Part shown: positions 32,362 through 41,003 of the stretch, one piece after another
How positions within the stretch are numbered: position 1 is the first letter of the stretch
How the letters are laid out: each line of letters begins with the position of its first letter
Source of the DNA: G963663735 sp963663735
GTDB lineage: Bacteria; Acidobacteriota; UBA6911; RPQK01; JAPXNP01
Direction: 5' to 3'
NCBI GenBank assembly: GCA_963663735.2
Contig: CAXXHN010000002.1
Span: forward strand, 806,001 to 870,000
Length of the DNA stretch: 64,000 nucleotides
Position numbers and translations under genes: made by a program
The notes under the pieces: model-generated
Told to the model about the DNA's origin: nothing
Databases searched by the model: none
What the model saw: only the letters and a program-made list of their open reading frames with translations

Positions 32362-34374
32362 TTACCGGATGGCTTCAATCCTCACCGGTATTGATGCATT
32401 TTCACCAAGTTCCAGGCTCTGTTTATGCTGAAGCAGGAATTGTGAAATCATGTCCTTTACGAAATAGGGCATATAGGCAGTCCCGGCTTTAACATCCTTG
32501 GAAATCTTGGCTTTTACTTGTATTGATCCGGATGGAGAGACAACGTTAACGTTCCATCCGTTTCTGATTTTCAGCTGATCAGCATCTTCCTTACATATTT
32601 CCACATAACCATGGGGATAGAGAAGAAGTTCAGCATTGTATTCCCTGTTGGGAATAAATGTCTTTTTCATCAGGTTGTTCTGATGCCAGAAATGCATGGC
32701 CTTGCCAACCATGAGAAGCCATGGGTAGTCAGGTTCCGGTTCAGTGGAAGTGTAATTTCCGCCTGTGGAAACAAATTTAAGCTCCTGGGTGGATTTTTCG
32801 GAATCGAAATGCCTGCATCCATCAGGATACTCGTCATTGCAGGGCCACTGTATGCCGCCTATTGCAGCGTCCAGCCTTTTATGGCTTATTCCCTTGTAGC
32901 TAGGGGTAAGCAAAGCTATTTCGTCCATAATTTCGGCAGGATTGGTGTATTTCCATTTATAACCCATCTCTGCGGCTATCATGCTGATGACCTCCCACCC
33001 GGGTTTAACTCCCTGGGAAGGTTTCACTTTTTGCGTGGATAACTGCACCCTTCTTCCGGTGGTTGTGCAGGTTCCATCAGTTTCGATGTAGGTGCATATT
33101 GGAAAAACCACGTCAGCCAGTTCGGTAAAGGGATTTTCAAATGCGCCAAGATAAACAACAGTGTCTATTTTTCTGATTTCTTCGGCATTTTTTATGATTC
33201 CTTCATCATGATCTACTACAAACAGTAGCTTCGGGTTTCCTCCAAGCAGACTGTAAACCGTAGATCCGGGATCAGCGCAGAATTCACTTCCCCAGGCTTT
33301 TTTAAACTTCTCGATGGTTTTTATATCCCTTACGTCCTGGAACCCGGTAAGCCGATTAGGAACAGCACCCATGTCCAGCCCACCCTGCAGATTGGTAATT
33401 CCAGGAATCGGGTTAACCCCTGATGCTGGTGTTCCAACCTTTCCTGCCAGCAGGAAAAGATTGAAAATCATCTTTACGGTGCCGGGAGTGATTCCTGAAA
33501 TTCCGGTTGGGAAAAAAACCATTCCTGATTCCGCTTCCGCCAGGCTCCGGGCTGTTTTCCGGATTGATTCTTCCGGTATACCGGTTTTTTCTGCCGCTGT
33601 CTTAAGATCAACGGAATTAAGTTCATTTTTGAACTGGGCAAAATCTGAGATTCCGGCCTTCACCCTGGTTAAATCAACCAGCTCTTCATCAATAATGGTC
33701 CGGGCCAGCGCGGCCATCAGTATTTCAGTTGATCCGGGTTTAACCTGGAGGAAATCGGAGCTGAGTTTTGCTATTTGAGTTCTCCGGCTGTCAACGGTAA
33801 CAAGTTTTTTTCCGGCCATTGCAGCCATGTGTATCTCGCTGCCGATGATTGGATTCTGGCGGGTTATATCAAAGTCGACGACCATGATGAATTCGGTCTG
33901 GTTTATGTCTTCAACTGCGCCTGTCATACCCGGAAAGCCTGTTCCCTCGTTGATAATCTCCAGAGATGACTGCTGCCAGCCCTCTGAATCAAGAGAGATA
34001 TTGCCTGTCTTGAACACTTCCCTGGCAAGGCGCATCAGAAGGTACTGCTCTTCATTTGATGACCGGGGTGATGCAAGAAACCCAATGTCGGTAACTGGAT
34101 TGAGACTGGTTTTCTTCAACCTGTCACCGAGAAAGGAAACAGCACCCTCATATGTAGTTTCCTCCAGCTTTCCATTCATTCTGACCAGCGGTTTTACCTG
34201 GCGTTTGCTTGATCTAAGCAATTCATGAATGTTCCAGCCTCGAACGCAAAGACGCCCCTTGCTGACCGGGTGCTTTTCTGCAGGATACACCCCTTCAATG
34301 ATGTCACCTGCAGTTTTCAGAAAATGGCCACATCCTGTACCACAGAATGTACATACTCCATACTGATAACTCAT
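32362..34374 (-). CDS. Formate dehydrogenase alpha-like molybdopterin protein with substituted active site
   Basis: A 670-residue member of the molybdopterin oxidoreductase family. The N-terminal [4Fe-4S] ligands C8, C11, C15 and C43 are intact (CTFCGTGC, GRLCVRGW), and MGD-binding domains follow, ending with the aspartate-decarboxylase-like C-terminal domain. In formate dehydrogenases the active site reads about N-V-D-x-C-A-R-x-[C/U]-H. Here the ungapped alignment gives NISLDSEGWQQ, placing W133 on the Cys/Sec position and Q134 on the His. The tryptophan codon is TGG, so this is not a recoded TGA. AGGAGA precedes the ATG. It is the second gene of the operon. Formate oxidation is doubtful; a structural, electron-relay or different catalytic role is possible. 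Confidence 0.85.
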   Translation of the reverse strand: MSYQYGVCTFCGTGCGHFLKTAGDIIEGVYPAEKHPVSKGRLCVRGWNIHELLRSSKRQVKPLVRMNGKLEETTYEGAVSFLGDRLKKTSLNPVTDIGFLASPRSSNEEQYLLMRLAREVFKTGNISLDSEGWQQSSLEIINEGTGFPGMTGAVEDINQTEFIMVVDFDITRQNPIIGSEIHMAAMAGKKLVTVDSRRTQIAKLSSDFLQVKPGSTEILMAALARTIIDEELVDLTRVKAGISDFAQFKNELNSVDLKTAAEKTGIPEESIRKTARSLAEAESGMVFFPTGISGITPGTVKMIFNLFLLAGKVGTPASGVNPIPGITNLQGGLDMGAVPNRLTGFQDVRDIKTIEKFKKAWGSEFCADPGSTVYSLLGGNPKLLFVVDHDEGIIKNAEEIRKIDTVVYLGAFENPFTELADVVFPICTYIETDGTCTTTGRRVQLSTQKVKPSQGVKPGWEVISMIAAEMGYKWKYTNPAEIMDEIALLTPSYKGISHKRLDAAIGGIQWPCNDEYPDGCRHFDSEKSTQELKFVSTGGNYTSTEPEPDYPWLLMVGKAMHFWHQNNLMKKTFIPNREYNAELLLYPHGYVEICKEDADQLKIRNGWNVNVVSPSGSIQVKAKISKDVKAGTAYMPYFVKDMISQFLLQHKQSLELGENASIPVRIEAIR

Positions 34375-34475
34375 TAGTCAATCTCCTGAACAAACTGCGT
34401 CTGGTCCTGGTTAAACCCACCGGTTCTGATATTAGATAGGACCTGCTTCCACTGTTTACTCTCAACTGTACATTT

Positions 34476-34979
34476 TTAAATGTCAGCGCCGTTTTGATTC
34501 AATAACAATCGGAAAAGATACAGGTAATTAAAAGATGTTGAAATTGCCCCTGTAAAACGCTCCCTGACTAAACCTTTCGGTAGGGTATTCACGGTGGCCT
34601 GAATCAATTCAATCCTGTATTTCAAATGATTAAATAATTCGATACAATCCTTCCGGTCTTTAATTTCTGCCAGATGTTTTACGGTTTCGGGTAGCGAGAC
34701 AAGGTCCCTGAAGCCTCTCCGTAAAAAATGTTTATCAGTATCTGATAAACCACTAAGCATGCTTTCAGTTATGCATACTCTCGCAATTCTGTAGCCAAGC
34801 CTTACCTCTTCGGAATTCCGGTTTTTTTTTCTGTCCGGGAACCTGGCGAGATAGGCTTCTCCAAGACCGAGCATTTCATCCTGGTCAAAAATAAAATCTC
34901 CTTCAAGCTCAATTACTGACTTCTCAAAAGAGGCAAGGTCATGACTTTCATTAAACAGATACTGCAGTTTCGGAGTCAT
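34476..34979 (-). CDS. Hypothetical protein upstream of the hydrogenase operon
   Basis: A 167-residue, mostly helical, soluble protein with no signal peptide or membrane segment and no cysteine cluster motif. It has one conserved-looking central block (SDTDKHFLRRGFRDLVSLPETV) and a hydrophobic C-terminal helix (FNYLYLFRLLL). I do not recognise a family. It lies 101 bases upstream of the molybdopterin gene on the same strand and may be the first gene of the hydrogenase operon. A role as a dedicated chaperone or assembly factor would fit its place, but nothing in the sequence proves that. Confidence 0.6.
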   Translation of the reverse strand: MTPKLQYLFNESHDLASFEKSVIELEGDFIFDQDEMLGLGEAYLARFPDRKKNRNSEEVRLGYRIARVCITESMLSGLSDTDKHFLRRGFRDLVSLPETVKHLAEIKDRKDCIELFNHLKYRIELIQATVNTLPKGLVRERFTGAISTSFNYLYLFRLLLNQNGADI

Positions 34980-35303
34980 TATCTAAAACTCTCATGAAAC
35001 GCCTGCCTCTTATGTATGGCCAGGTTTTCAGTCTAATCGAATCAAAGTTATGGATTTAATCAAGCCCCAAATGTTCCGTCCGGCGCAGAGTTAATCTCTT
35101 GCCAATTTCAAGTGGAATTATAACATGATCTTCTTTTTGATATTTTTGGGGACGGGTTGATCAAACATAATTTTCACGCGCAATTTGTTCCTGCCTTTTC
35201 CAGTGATTCCTGCCTAGGATATGAGTATGCAGATCTCGACTTAAGGCTGTTATAATAAAAGGTTCACGGCAGAAAATGGTTTATAGCCACCTGGAGATTA
35301 CGA
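34980..35303. promoter_or_regulatory. Divergent promoter region between hydrogenase operon and sppA
   Basis: This 324-base gap must contain the promoters of both flanking units. A TATAAT hexamer at 35251-35256 lies 48 bases before the sppA start and is a fair -10 candidate, though no good -35 box is spaced from it. GGAG ten bases before the sppA ATG is its ribosome site. No FhlA-, Fnr- or sigma-54-type site could be recognised for the hydrogenase side. Confidence 0.35.
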
Positions 35304-37031
35304 ATGAGAAAAACAAAGATAGCTATTTTAATAATGATACTGCTGGGAGTCGCTTTGATGACCATAATCCTGGGGGCAGGACTGATCTGGATTATGTCAG
35401 ATAAAACCGTTTCCTATAATGAAACGATTCTTGAAATCGATCTGCCCTCCTCCATAGCGGAACTCCCACAGGACGAGTCTATCAGCATGTTTTTTCAACC
35501 ATCTCGCCTTAGTCTCTGGGAGATAAGAAAAGCACTCTCAGCTGCCGCAACAGATGAAAAAATAAAAGCAGTGTATTGTGAGGTTCCATACCTGACGATG
35601 AGTTGGGCCCAGGTGGAAGATATTCGGGATGAATTAATCAGGTTCAGAGATTCCGGAAAATTGGTGCACCTTTTCCTGAATCTTGACATGGCAACGGAGA
35701 AAGAAATTTTCCTGGCCTCCGCGGCAAGTGAGATTTTCATGAATCCTACCTCAAATCTTTTAATGGACGGATTCATGGCGGAAGCAGTTTTCCTTAAGGG
35801 CACCATGGATAAACTCGGTATAATTCCCCAGTTCCTGCAGTTAAAGGAGTACAAAAGCGCCGAGACTTACACCCGGGAAGAGATGACGCCTGAAATCAGG
35901 TCCATGTATCAGGCACTGCTCACGGATATCCAGAACCATTTTCTTTTAACTCTATCAGTTGAGAGAGGTCTTAACCTGGAAATACTTGAAAATTATGTAA
36001 AAAAAGGATTAATTTCCGGGAACGAAGCAGTTGGACTGGGACTGGTTAATGAACTGAGTTATGCGAACCTGATTAGTGAAAAACTGAAAAACCAGTACAT
36101 GCTGAGCACGGAAGCACAGTTCATTTCCCTGGGAAAATACCTTCAGTCCAGGACTGTTTCTTCATCCGTTAAAACCCGGGCCAGAGTTGCTGTTGTCGGG
36201 GCAACCGGCACTATTATGACCGGAAACAGCCAGTCTTATGCTGATCTCATGGGTTCCAACAGCCTGATCCGGACCCTTGCAGCTGTCAGGAATAACGATG
36301 ATATTGATGGACTGATATTGAGAGTTAACAGTCCCGGAGGCTCAGCTGTGGCTTCTGATATGATCTGGCAGGAAATAGTAAGTCTGGAAAAAGCAGGTAA
36401 GCCGGTAGTGGTTTCCATGTCAGGGGTTGCCGGTTCGGGTGGGTACTACATAAGCATGGGTGCCCGGAAGATTGTCTGCCAGCCGACCACAATTACCGGA
36501 TCAATCGGGGTCATATTTGGAAAATACAATATTTCCGGACTGCTTGAAAAGCTGGGAATGAAGGTGGACAGGGTCAAAATATCTCCGAATTCAGATTTCA
36601 TGTCACTCTATTCGTCTCTTTCTAAAGAACAGCACGCGTCAATTGAAAAAATGATGACCGAAACCTATGACGATTTTGTTGCCAAAGCAGCTGATGGGCG
36701 GGGAGCAACATACGAAGAGTTTGAACCGAAAGCCCATGGCAGAATCTATTCTGGCAACCAGGCGCTTGAAGCCGGGCTGGTTGATGAGCTGGGAGGTTTT
36801 TCTACCGCGGTAAAAGTGATCAGGAAAGAACTGGGACTCACGGAGGATGACAAGGTTCTTCTCGAAATATATCCCAGGCCCAAGACTATTTGGGAAAGTT
36901 TTTCTTCAGGAGAGTACTTTAATTTGAAGCACGATTATGCCGGACTCGAACTGGCGAATATGCTGGAAGTACTCAAAGCTGCTGAAATTCCGGTTCAATG
37001 GCTGCTAATGCCGGAAATATCAATTAAGTAA
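35304..37031 (+). CDS. sppA: Signal peptide peptidase SppA, long (67K-like) type
   Basis: A 575-residue membrane-anchored serine protease that degrades cleaved signal peptides. One N-terminal membrane helix (about 7-31) is followed by two tandem ClpP-like domains. The catalytic lysine fits K184 in EYKSAE of the first half, and the serine fits S378 in GVAGSGGYYIS of the second, the split dyad typical of the E. coli-type enzyme. The SPGGSAVA motif near 343-350 supports the second domain. It is monocistronic by layout, divergent from the hydrogenase operon. Confidence 0.92.
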   Translation: MRKTKIAILIMILLGVALMTIILGAGLIWIMSDKTVSYNETILEIDLPSSIAELPQDESISMFFQPSRLSLWEIRKALSAAATDEKIKAVYCEVPYLTMSWAQVEDIRDELIRFRDSGKLVHLFLNLDMATEKEIFLASAASEIFMNPTSNLLMDGFMAEAVFLKGTMDKLGIIPQFLQLKEYKSAETYTREEMTPEIRSMYQALLTDIQNHFLLTLSVERGLNLEILENYVKKGLISGNEAVGLGLVNELSYANLISEKLKNQYMLSTEAQFISLGKYLQSRTVSSSVKTRARVAVVGATGTIMTGNSQSYADLMGSNSLIRTLAAVRNNDDIDGLILRVNSPGGSAVASDMIWQEIVSLEKAGKPVVVSMSGVAGSGGYYISMGARKIVCQPTTITGSIGVIFGKYNISGLLEKLGMKVDRVKISPNSDFMSLYSSLSKEQHASIEKMMTETYDDFVAKAADGRGATYEEFEPKAHGRIYSGNQALEAGLVDELGGFSTAVKVIRKELGLTEDDKVLLEIYPRPKTIWESFSSGEYFNLKHDYAGLELANMLEVLKAAEIPVQWLLMPEISIK

Positions 37032-37123
37032 GAAGGAGGGCTTGTTCCAAATGGTTGCCCCAAGCAAGGTGTGGGGGGCGAATTCTCTCCTTCCCAAACC
37101 TCTGGTAAATGCTGCTTAGCTAT

Positions 37124-37558
37124 TCATTCACTTTTTCGATCAAGTCCGGTAATCTGAATAACAACCTCTCGATTGCGGGGGCGGTTATCGAAATCTATCA
37201 GAATTACCTGCTGCCATGTGCCCAGGTGCATCCTCCCATTGATTAAAGGAATGGTAAGGGACGGTTTCAGCAGCGAGGCCCTGACATGGGAAAAGCCGTT
37301 ACCATCGTGCCAGGCTTCTTCATGATGGTAGTCAATCGTTGGCGGTGCCAGCCTGTTGAAAAGTTCTTCCAGGTCGCGAACCAGTCCTGGTTCATATTCA
37401 ACAGTGGTGATGCCGGCGGTGGCTCCTACAACAAAAACCAGGACCTGTCCGCTCCATATTGTACTTTCAGTTATCTTGTTCTGGATTTCGTTGGTAAGAT
37501 CCACAACGTGACAGAAGCCATTGGTCTTAACTGAAATTGAATAATCCTCTATTCTCAT
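37124..37558 (-). CDS. YjbQ (UPF0047) family protein, second copy
   Basis: A 144-residue YjbQ-type protein closer to the common bacterial form than the one at 19221-19640. It contains VGATAGITTVEYEPGL, the HDGNGFSHVRASLLKPSLTIPL segment, and LGTWQQVILIDFDNRPRNREV. The ATG at 37558 is used because AAGGGATGG lies just upstream; a 26-residue upstream extension is not family-like. E. coli YjbQ can form thiamin phosphate, but the physiological role is unsettled. It is transcribed towards sppA with no clear operon partner. Confidence 0.9.
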   Translation of the reverse strand: MRIEDYSISVKTNGFCHVVDLTNEIQNKITESTIWSGQVLVFVVGATAGITTVEYEPGLVRDLEELFNRLAPPTIDYHHEEAWHDGNGFSHVRASLLKPSLTIPLINGRMHLGTWQQVILIDFDNRPRNREVVIQITGLDRKSE

Positions 37559-37820
37559 TTTTCCATCCCTTCCAGGGTATCTTGATTGTTGGTTGCAGGA
37601 TTTCTGCCAGCATTTATCACCATTTAACTGTAACAACCAGGTGAGAATTGCGGACCGATCGGTATTTTATAACATCTCACTCCGCAAAGTTTATTTTTCT
37701 GATCCTCCACCTTTCAGGCGTTTTTGAATCCGGACCTGACCCGCCGTATCTGGCTCCCTTCATCAAACAGGAAGAAGCTGCCTGATAGCATTTCCAAGTG
37801 AACAGATTTCCATAGAGCTA

Positions 37821-38666
37821 CTAAAGGGGGCTTTTCTGACAGGTTGGACAGAAATGGGAACTCCGTCCACCAACCTGGATTCTTAATATCAGGTCCCCGC
37901 ATTTCGGGCATTCAAGTCCATCTCGCCCATAGACATTCAGCATATTCTGGAAGCTGCCCTCTTCCCCATTGCTGTTACGATAATCGCGAAAAGTTGTGCC
38001 GCCGGAATTTATTCCCTTTTTTAGAATTTCCGGGATCACCTGGTGCAGTCTGACTTTGTTTTCCTTTGTCAGCATCGGGACAGGTGTCTCTGGATGTAAT
38101 GCTGCAGCAAAAAGGGATTCATCGGCATAAATATTGCCAAGGCCGCATATGTAGGACTGGTTCATCAGGAAAGGTTTGATTCTGCCTTTTTTACCTTCCA
38201 GAGTGGCACACAATGCGGCAAGGGTGAAGCTCTCAGAAAGAGGCTCTATACCAAGTCGAGCAAAAAATTTTAACAGGGCTTCATCTGTTGCAAAAAAGAG
38301 AATTCTCCCGAATTTCCTGGGATCCCTGTAGATAAGGACTTTCCGGGAATCGAATCGGATTATTAAATGAATATGAGGATCAATTGAGATGGCAGAAGTA
38401 TCATCATTAGCTGATACCTCTTTTTGCATCAACTGACCGGTCATTCCGAGGTGGACTACCAGGTAATTTCTTGAGGTTTTGATTATCAGGTACTTGCCGC
38501 GCCTCTGCAAAGAGGATATGGACTGGCCTGGCAGTAAATCGGTTATGTATGACTGACTATTACGAAAAACCCTGGCTCCAGAGCAGAACGCGTTGATTAT
38601 TTTTTCGCCTGTTATGCTTTGCTTGAGGCCCCTGAGGACTGTTTCGACTTCTGGCAGTTCCGGCAT
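37821..38666 (-). CDS. mutM: Formamidopyrimidine-DNA glycosylase
   Basis: A 281-residue base-excision repair enzyme that removes 8-oxoguanine and FaPy lesions. The catalytic N-terminus PELPEVET with P2 and E3 is intact. VHLGMTGQL and YRDPRKFGRI are family segments. The helix-two-turn-helix region has QSYICGLGNIYADESLF, and the C-terminal zinc finger has CPKC and CPTC separated by 16 residues. The conserved GGTTFRDYRN precedes the finger. It is a single gene. Nothing unusual was seen. Confidence 0.96.
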   Translation of the reverse strand: MPELPEVETVLRGLKQSITGEKIINAFCSGARVFRNSQSYITDLLPGQSISSLQRRGKYLIIKTSRNYLVVHLGMTGQLMQKEVSANDDTSAISIDPHIHLIIRFDSRKVLIYRDPRKFGRILFFATDEALLKFFARLGIEPLSESFTLAALCATLEGKKGRIKPFLMNQSYICGLGNIYADESLFAAALHPETPVPMLTKENKVRLHQVIPEILKKGINSGGTTFRDYRNSNGEEGSFQNMLNVYGRDGLECPKCGDLILRIQVGGRSSHFCPTCQKSPL

Positions 38667-38704
38667 ATTGATTTGTTCTGGTTCAGGACAGGTTGGCTCC
38701 GCTA

Positions 38705-39037
38705 CTAGTCAACCTTTATGTATCTCTGGAAAACAGGCATGAGTATTTCTACCTTTTCATCCCACTTTCCATAAAATTCAATGCCAAAGCATTTACCATC
38801 ATCATAAATCGCCACCACCCTGGCCTTCAGGATACTTCCCTCGTCAGGGATGTTGGAACCCTCAGGAAGGATTGCCACCTTTATTTCAGCCCCCTCAACG
38901 GGAATTTTATTTTCAGAATGAATTTTTGCGCCATTAAAAGACAAGTTGGTTAAGCTGGCCTGAAATTCGTAGTCTTCGCCCCAGCAATAACATCCCAGAC
39001 TGCAATCCCATCTGTAAAATTTTCTTCTATCCTTCAT
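38705..39037 (-). CDS. PilZ domain protein
   Basis: A 110-residue single-domain protein. It opens with DRRKFYRWD, equivalent to the RxxxR c-di-GMP-binding motif, and has LTNLSFNGAKI in place of the (D/N)xSxxG motif, so cyclic-di-GMP binding is plausible. AGGTAA lies upstream of the ATG. The remaining sequence follows the PilZ beta-barrel (VARVVAIYDDGKCFGIEF). It lies between mutM and a CBM48 protein without an obvious partner. Confidence 0.85.
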   Translation of the reverse strand: MKDRRKFYRWDCSLGCYCWGEDYEFQASLTNLSFNGAKIHSENKIPVEGAEIKVAILPEGSNIPDEGSILKARVVAIYDDGKCFGIEFYGKWDEKVEILMPVFQRYIKVD

Positions 39038-39123
39038 AAAATTACCTGCTTATTGAGCCTGAAGTTATGAATCCCTTGATACAAACGTAACCAATCAGGA
39101 GCCGGGACGAAGGAAGGTGGAGA

Positions 39124-39417
39124 CTAAGCACGAACCAGGCAGTTTTGTGTCCCGTGCTCGTTCATACGGTATCCGTCAGCGTCTTCATCATTTATCCATG
39201 CCCCATTCTCGGTAAGGTACCGAAATTCATATTCAATTCCTGTATCAACAATAACTGTTGCGCTGTATGTATTATTCGATCTCTTCGCGAACCGGTTGGA
39301 AAAAGGCTGCCAGTCGTTGAAATCACCCACCAGAAATACTGTGCCAAAATCGTGATCACCCGGCAATACAAAAGTCACCTTGCTCTTATTATTTTTCATT
39401 TTTGTTTTTTTTATCAT
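39124..39417 (-). CDS. Stand-alone CBM48-like (glycogen-binding) domain protein
   Basis: A 97-residue protein made up almost entirely of one early-set/CBM48-like beta-sandwich. It shows TFVLPGDHDFGTVFLVGDFNDWQPF and then YEFRYLTENGAWINDEDAD, the motif that binds starch or glycogen in branching enzymes and AMPK beta subunits. The ATG at 39417 is preferred over a GTG at 39435. Stand-alone members are common in Aminicenantes and related bacteria. Their partners are unknown, and no glycogen gene is nearby. Confidence 0.82.
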   Translation of the reverse strand: MIKKTKMKNNKSKVTFVLPGDHDFGTVFLVGDFNDWQPFSNRFAKRSNNTYSATVIVDTGIEYEFRYLTENGAWINDEDADGYRMNEHGTQNCLVRA

Positions 39418-39435
39418 GGTCTTGTATCTCTTCAC

Positions 39436-39790
39436 TTGATATCGAATTTCTGAATGCTATCCAGTAGAATCGTGATTATTCGATCTGGAAAGTTTAATTA
39501 GATTGTACCAGATCGCTCTGGGAATGTAGAAAGAAATGATCAGGAGCAAGAACTGAATTGTCGGATTTAACCCGTATTTTTCTATAACTAACAACTCCAG
39601 TTTGGATATATACGCCCTCTTTGGTTCATTGAGCCAGATTCTTTTAGATGGTTTTCTACGGCCGGATTCTCCTCCAGTCTGTTTCGTATATCGGTGAGGA
39701 AAAAGAATTATTAGCATTTCAGGATTGATCTACAAAGTAGCAGGAAGAGAATATATCCGGGTTTATAAAGGAAGCATCTGATCGGGCGGA
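39436..39790. other. Intergenic region with one doubtful reading frame
   Basis: A minus-strand frame of 86 codons at 39457-39717 carries one hydrophobic stretch (FLLLIISFYIP) and a basic N-terminus. It lacks a ribosome site and recognisable homology, so I treat it as uncertain. The rest is AT-rich and shows no terminator or repeat. Confidence 0.3.
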
Positions 39791-39865
39791 TGGCTCGGGG
39801 ACCAGGACTCGAACCTGGATCGACGGCTCCAAAGGCCGTTGTCTTACCGCTTAGACGATCCCCGA
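39791..39865 (-). tRNA. tRNA-Gln (anticodon TTG)
   Basis: The minus strand folds into a full cloverleaf. The acceptor stem is TCGGGGA paired with TCCCCGA, the anticodon arm ACGGC/GCCGT carries loop CTTTGGA, and the T arm has GGTTCGAATCC. The anticodon TTG (39832-39830) reads glutamine codons CAA and CAG. The terminal CCA is encoded in the DNA (39793-39791), and the length without it is 72 bases. Confidence 0.95.
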
Positions 39866-39978
39866 CAACAGATACGGCAGGTTTTGCGCATTAATGATAA
39901 CCGAAAGGACGCCGTCAAACAAATCTATTGGATCATGAATCATGATCCAGTCATTTCCGGAAGGAAAGCTAATACTTC

Positions 39979-40959
39979 TCAGACATAAGGTGCCTGATAA
40001 AAAGAGCTCCTGGAATCCTCCAATATTGATCTGCATTTAAGCAGGTCTTCCCTGCAGTTGGTAAAATAAAGAGAGCTTCTGGATAATGAATTATCAAAAA
40101 GGAGCACTGCCTCCTTACAGTTCAGGTCCAACCGCTTGATCGCGTGACGCAGGTAGGAGCCATAATCAACCGCGTAATCTGTATTGCTATAACTGGAAAC
40201 CGGCTGTTCGACCAGGGTTAACCGGTTAACCTGACAAAAAACTCCACCATCCAGACTTATGTCAATAAAGGGTTCAAATTCACAGGCAAAATTAAGCACA
40301 TGCCTGTCTTCAGGAAGTCCGGCCAGGCAGTCTACAGCGATCTGGGCAGCCAGTCGGGAATAAACCCTGTATCCACTTTGAATATCAGGGGGATTCCCAT
40401 TCCAGAAACGTTCATCCAGGACCTTCCCTTCTCTGGCAAGTCTCAATTTTATGAGATCTGTCAGAAAATCGTTGGTCAGTTTCTCCCACTCCTGACGGAT
40501 CCATCCCATTGGTTTTTCAAGCGAAGCTCTGGATCCCATGACACAGACCCTGCTGTTTGCTGTTATTTCAGTCGCCTGAATCAGAAAATTTACCAGGCGG
40601 GGAAGATCCTCCACGAAATGATCGCCATCACAATCCCTTGTAGTTAAAAATTCCGCTCCGGTTTCCCGTAGCGCAATTTCCAGTCCTTCCCGGACAGCCC
40701 CGGCTTTACAACGGTTTTTTTCAAGGGAGTGAACCCTTATTCCATACAGAGATGATCCAGGGAGAGCATCCCGGAAAATCTCTTCGGCTGTGGATCCGCG
40801 GTCCACTACTGCGATGATATTCTCCGGAGAGCACACAAGATCCTGGTTTTGGAAAGTATTTTCCAAAATCCTGCGGATAAGCGGCCGCTTTTCTTCAGGG
40901 CTGAAATGTACCGGAATAATTACAGAGGTACTTTTCAGGATTTCTGGACTATTGAACAT
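39979..40959 (-). CDS. Glycosyltransferase-like protein (GT-A fold, GT2-like)
   Basis: A 326-residue soluble protein. It opens with a nucleotide-sugar-binding style segment (VIIPVHFSPEEKRPL), has AGAVREGLEIAL, then TTRDCDGDHFVED, where DCDGD stands in for the DxD metal motif, and later IQSGYRVYSR. These are features of family 2-type transferases, but the sequence is well away from any named subgroup I know. No membrane segment or signal peptide is present. The substrate cannot be told. It lies between tRNA-Gln and recA with no operon partner of related function. Confidence 0.7.
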   Translation of the reverse strand: MFNSPEILKSTSVIIPVHFSPEEKRPLIRRILENTFQNQDLVCSPENIIAVVDRGSTAEEIFRDALPGSSLYGIRVHSLEKNRCKAGAVREGLEIALRETGAEFLTTRDCDGDHFVEDLPRLVNFLIQATEITANSRVCVMGSRASLEKPMGWIRQEWEKLTNDFLTDLIKLRLAREGKVLDERFWNGNPPDIQSGYRVYSRLAAQIAVDCLAGLPEDRHVLNFACEFEPFIDISLDGGVFCQVNRLTLVEQPVSSYSNTDYAVDYGSYLRHAIKRLDLNCKEAVLLFDNSLSRSSLYFTNCREDLLKCRSILEDSRSSFYQAPYV

Positions 40960-41003
40960 ATCTGGTGTAATCCGGAAACAAATATCCCAAGGAAGGCTGG
41001 ATA

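Noticed and set aside
33957..34010. Possible selenocysteine codon in the formate-dehydrogenase-like gene
   Set aside because: The codon at the catalytic position is TGG, and no in-frame TGA occurs there, so no recoding is needed or shown.
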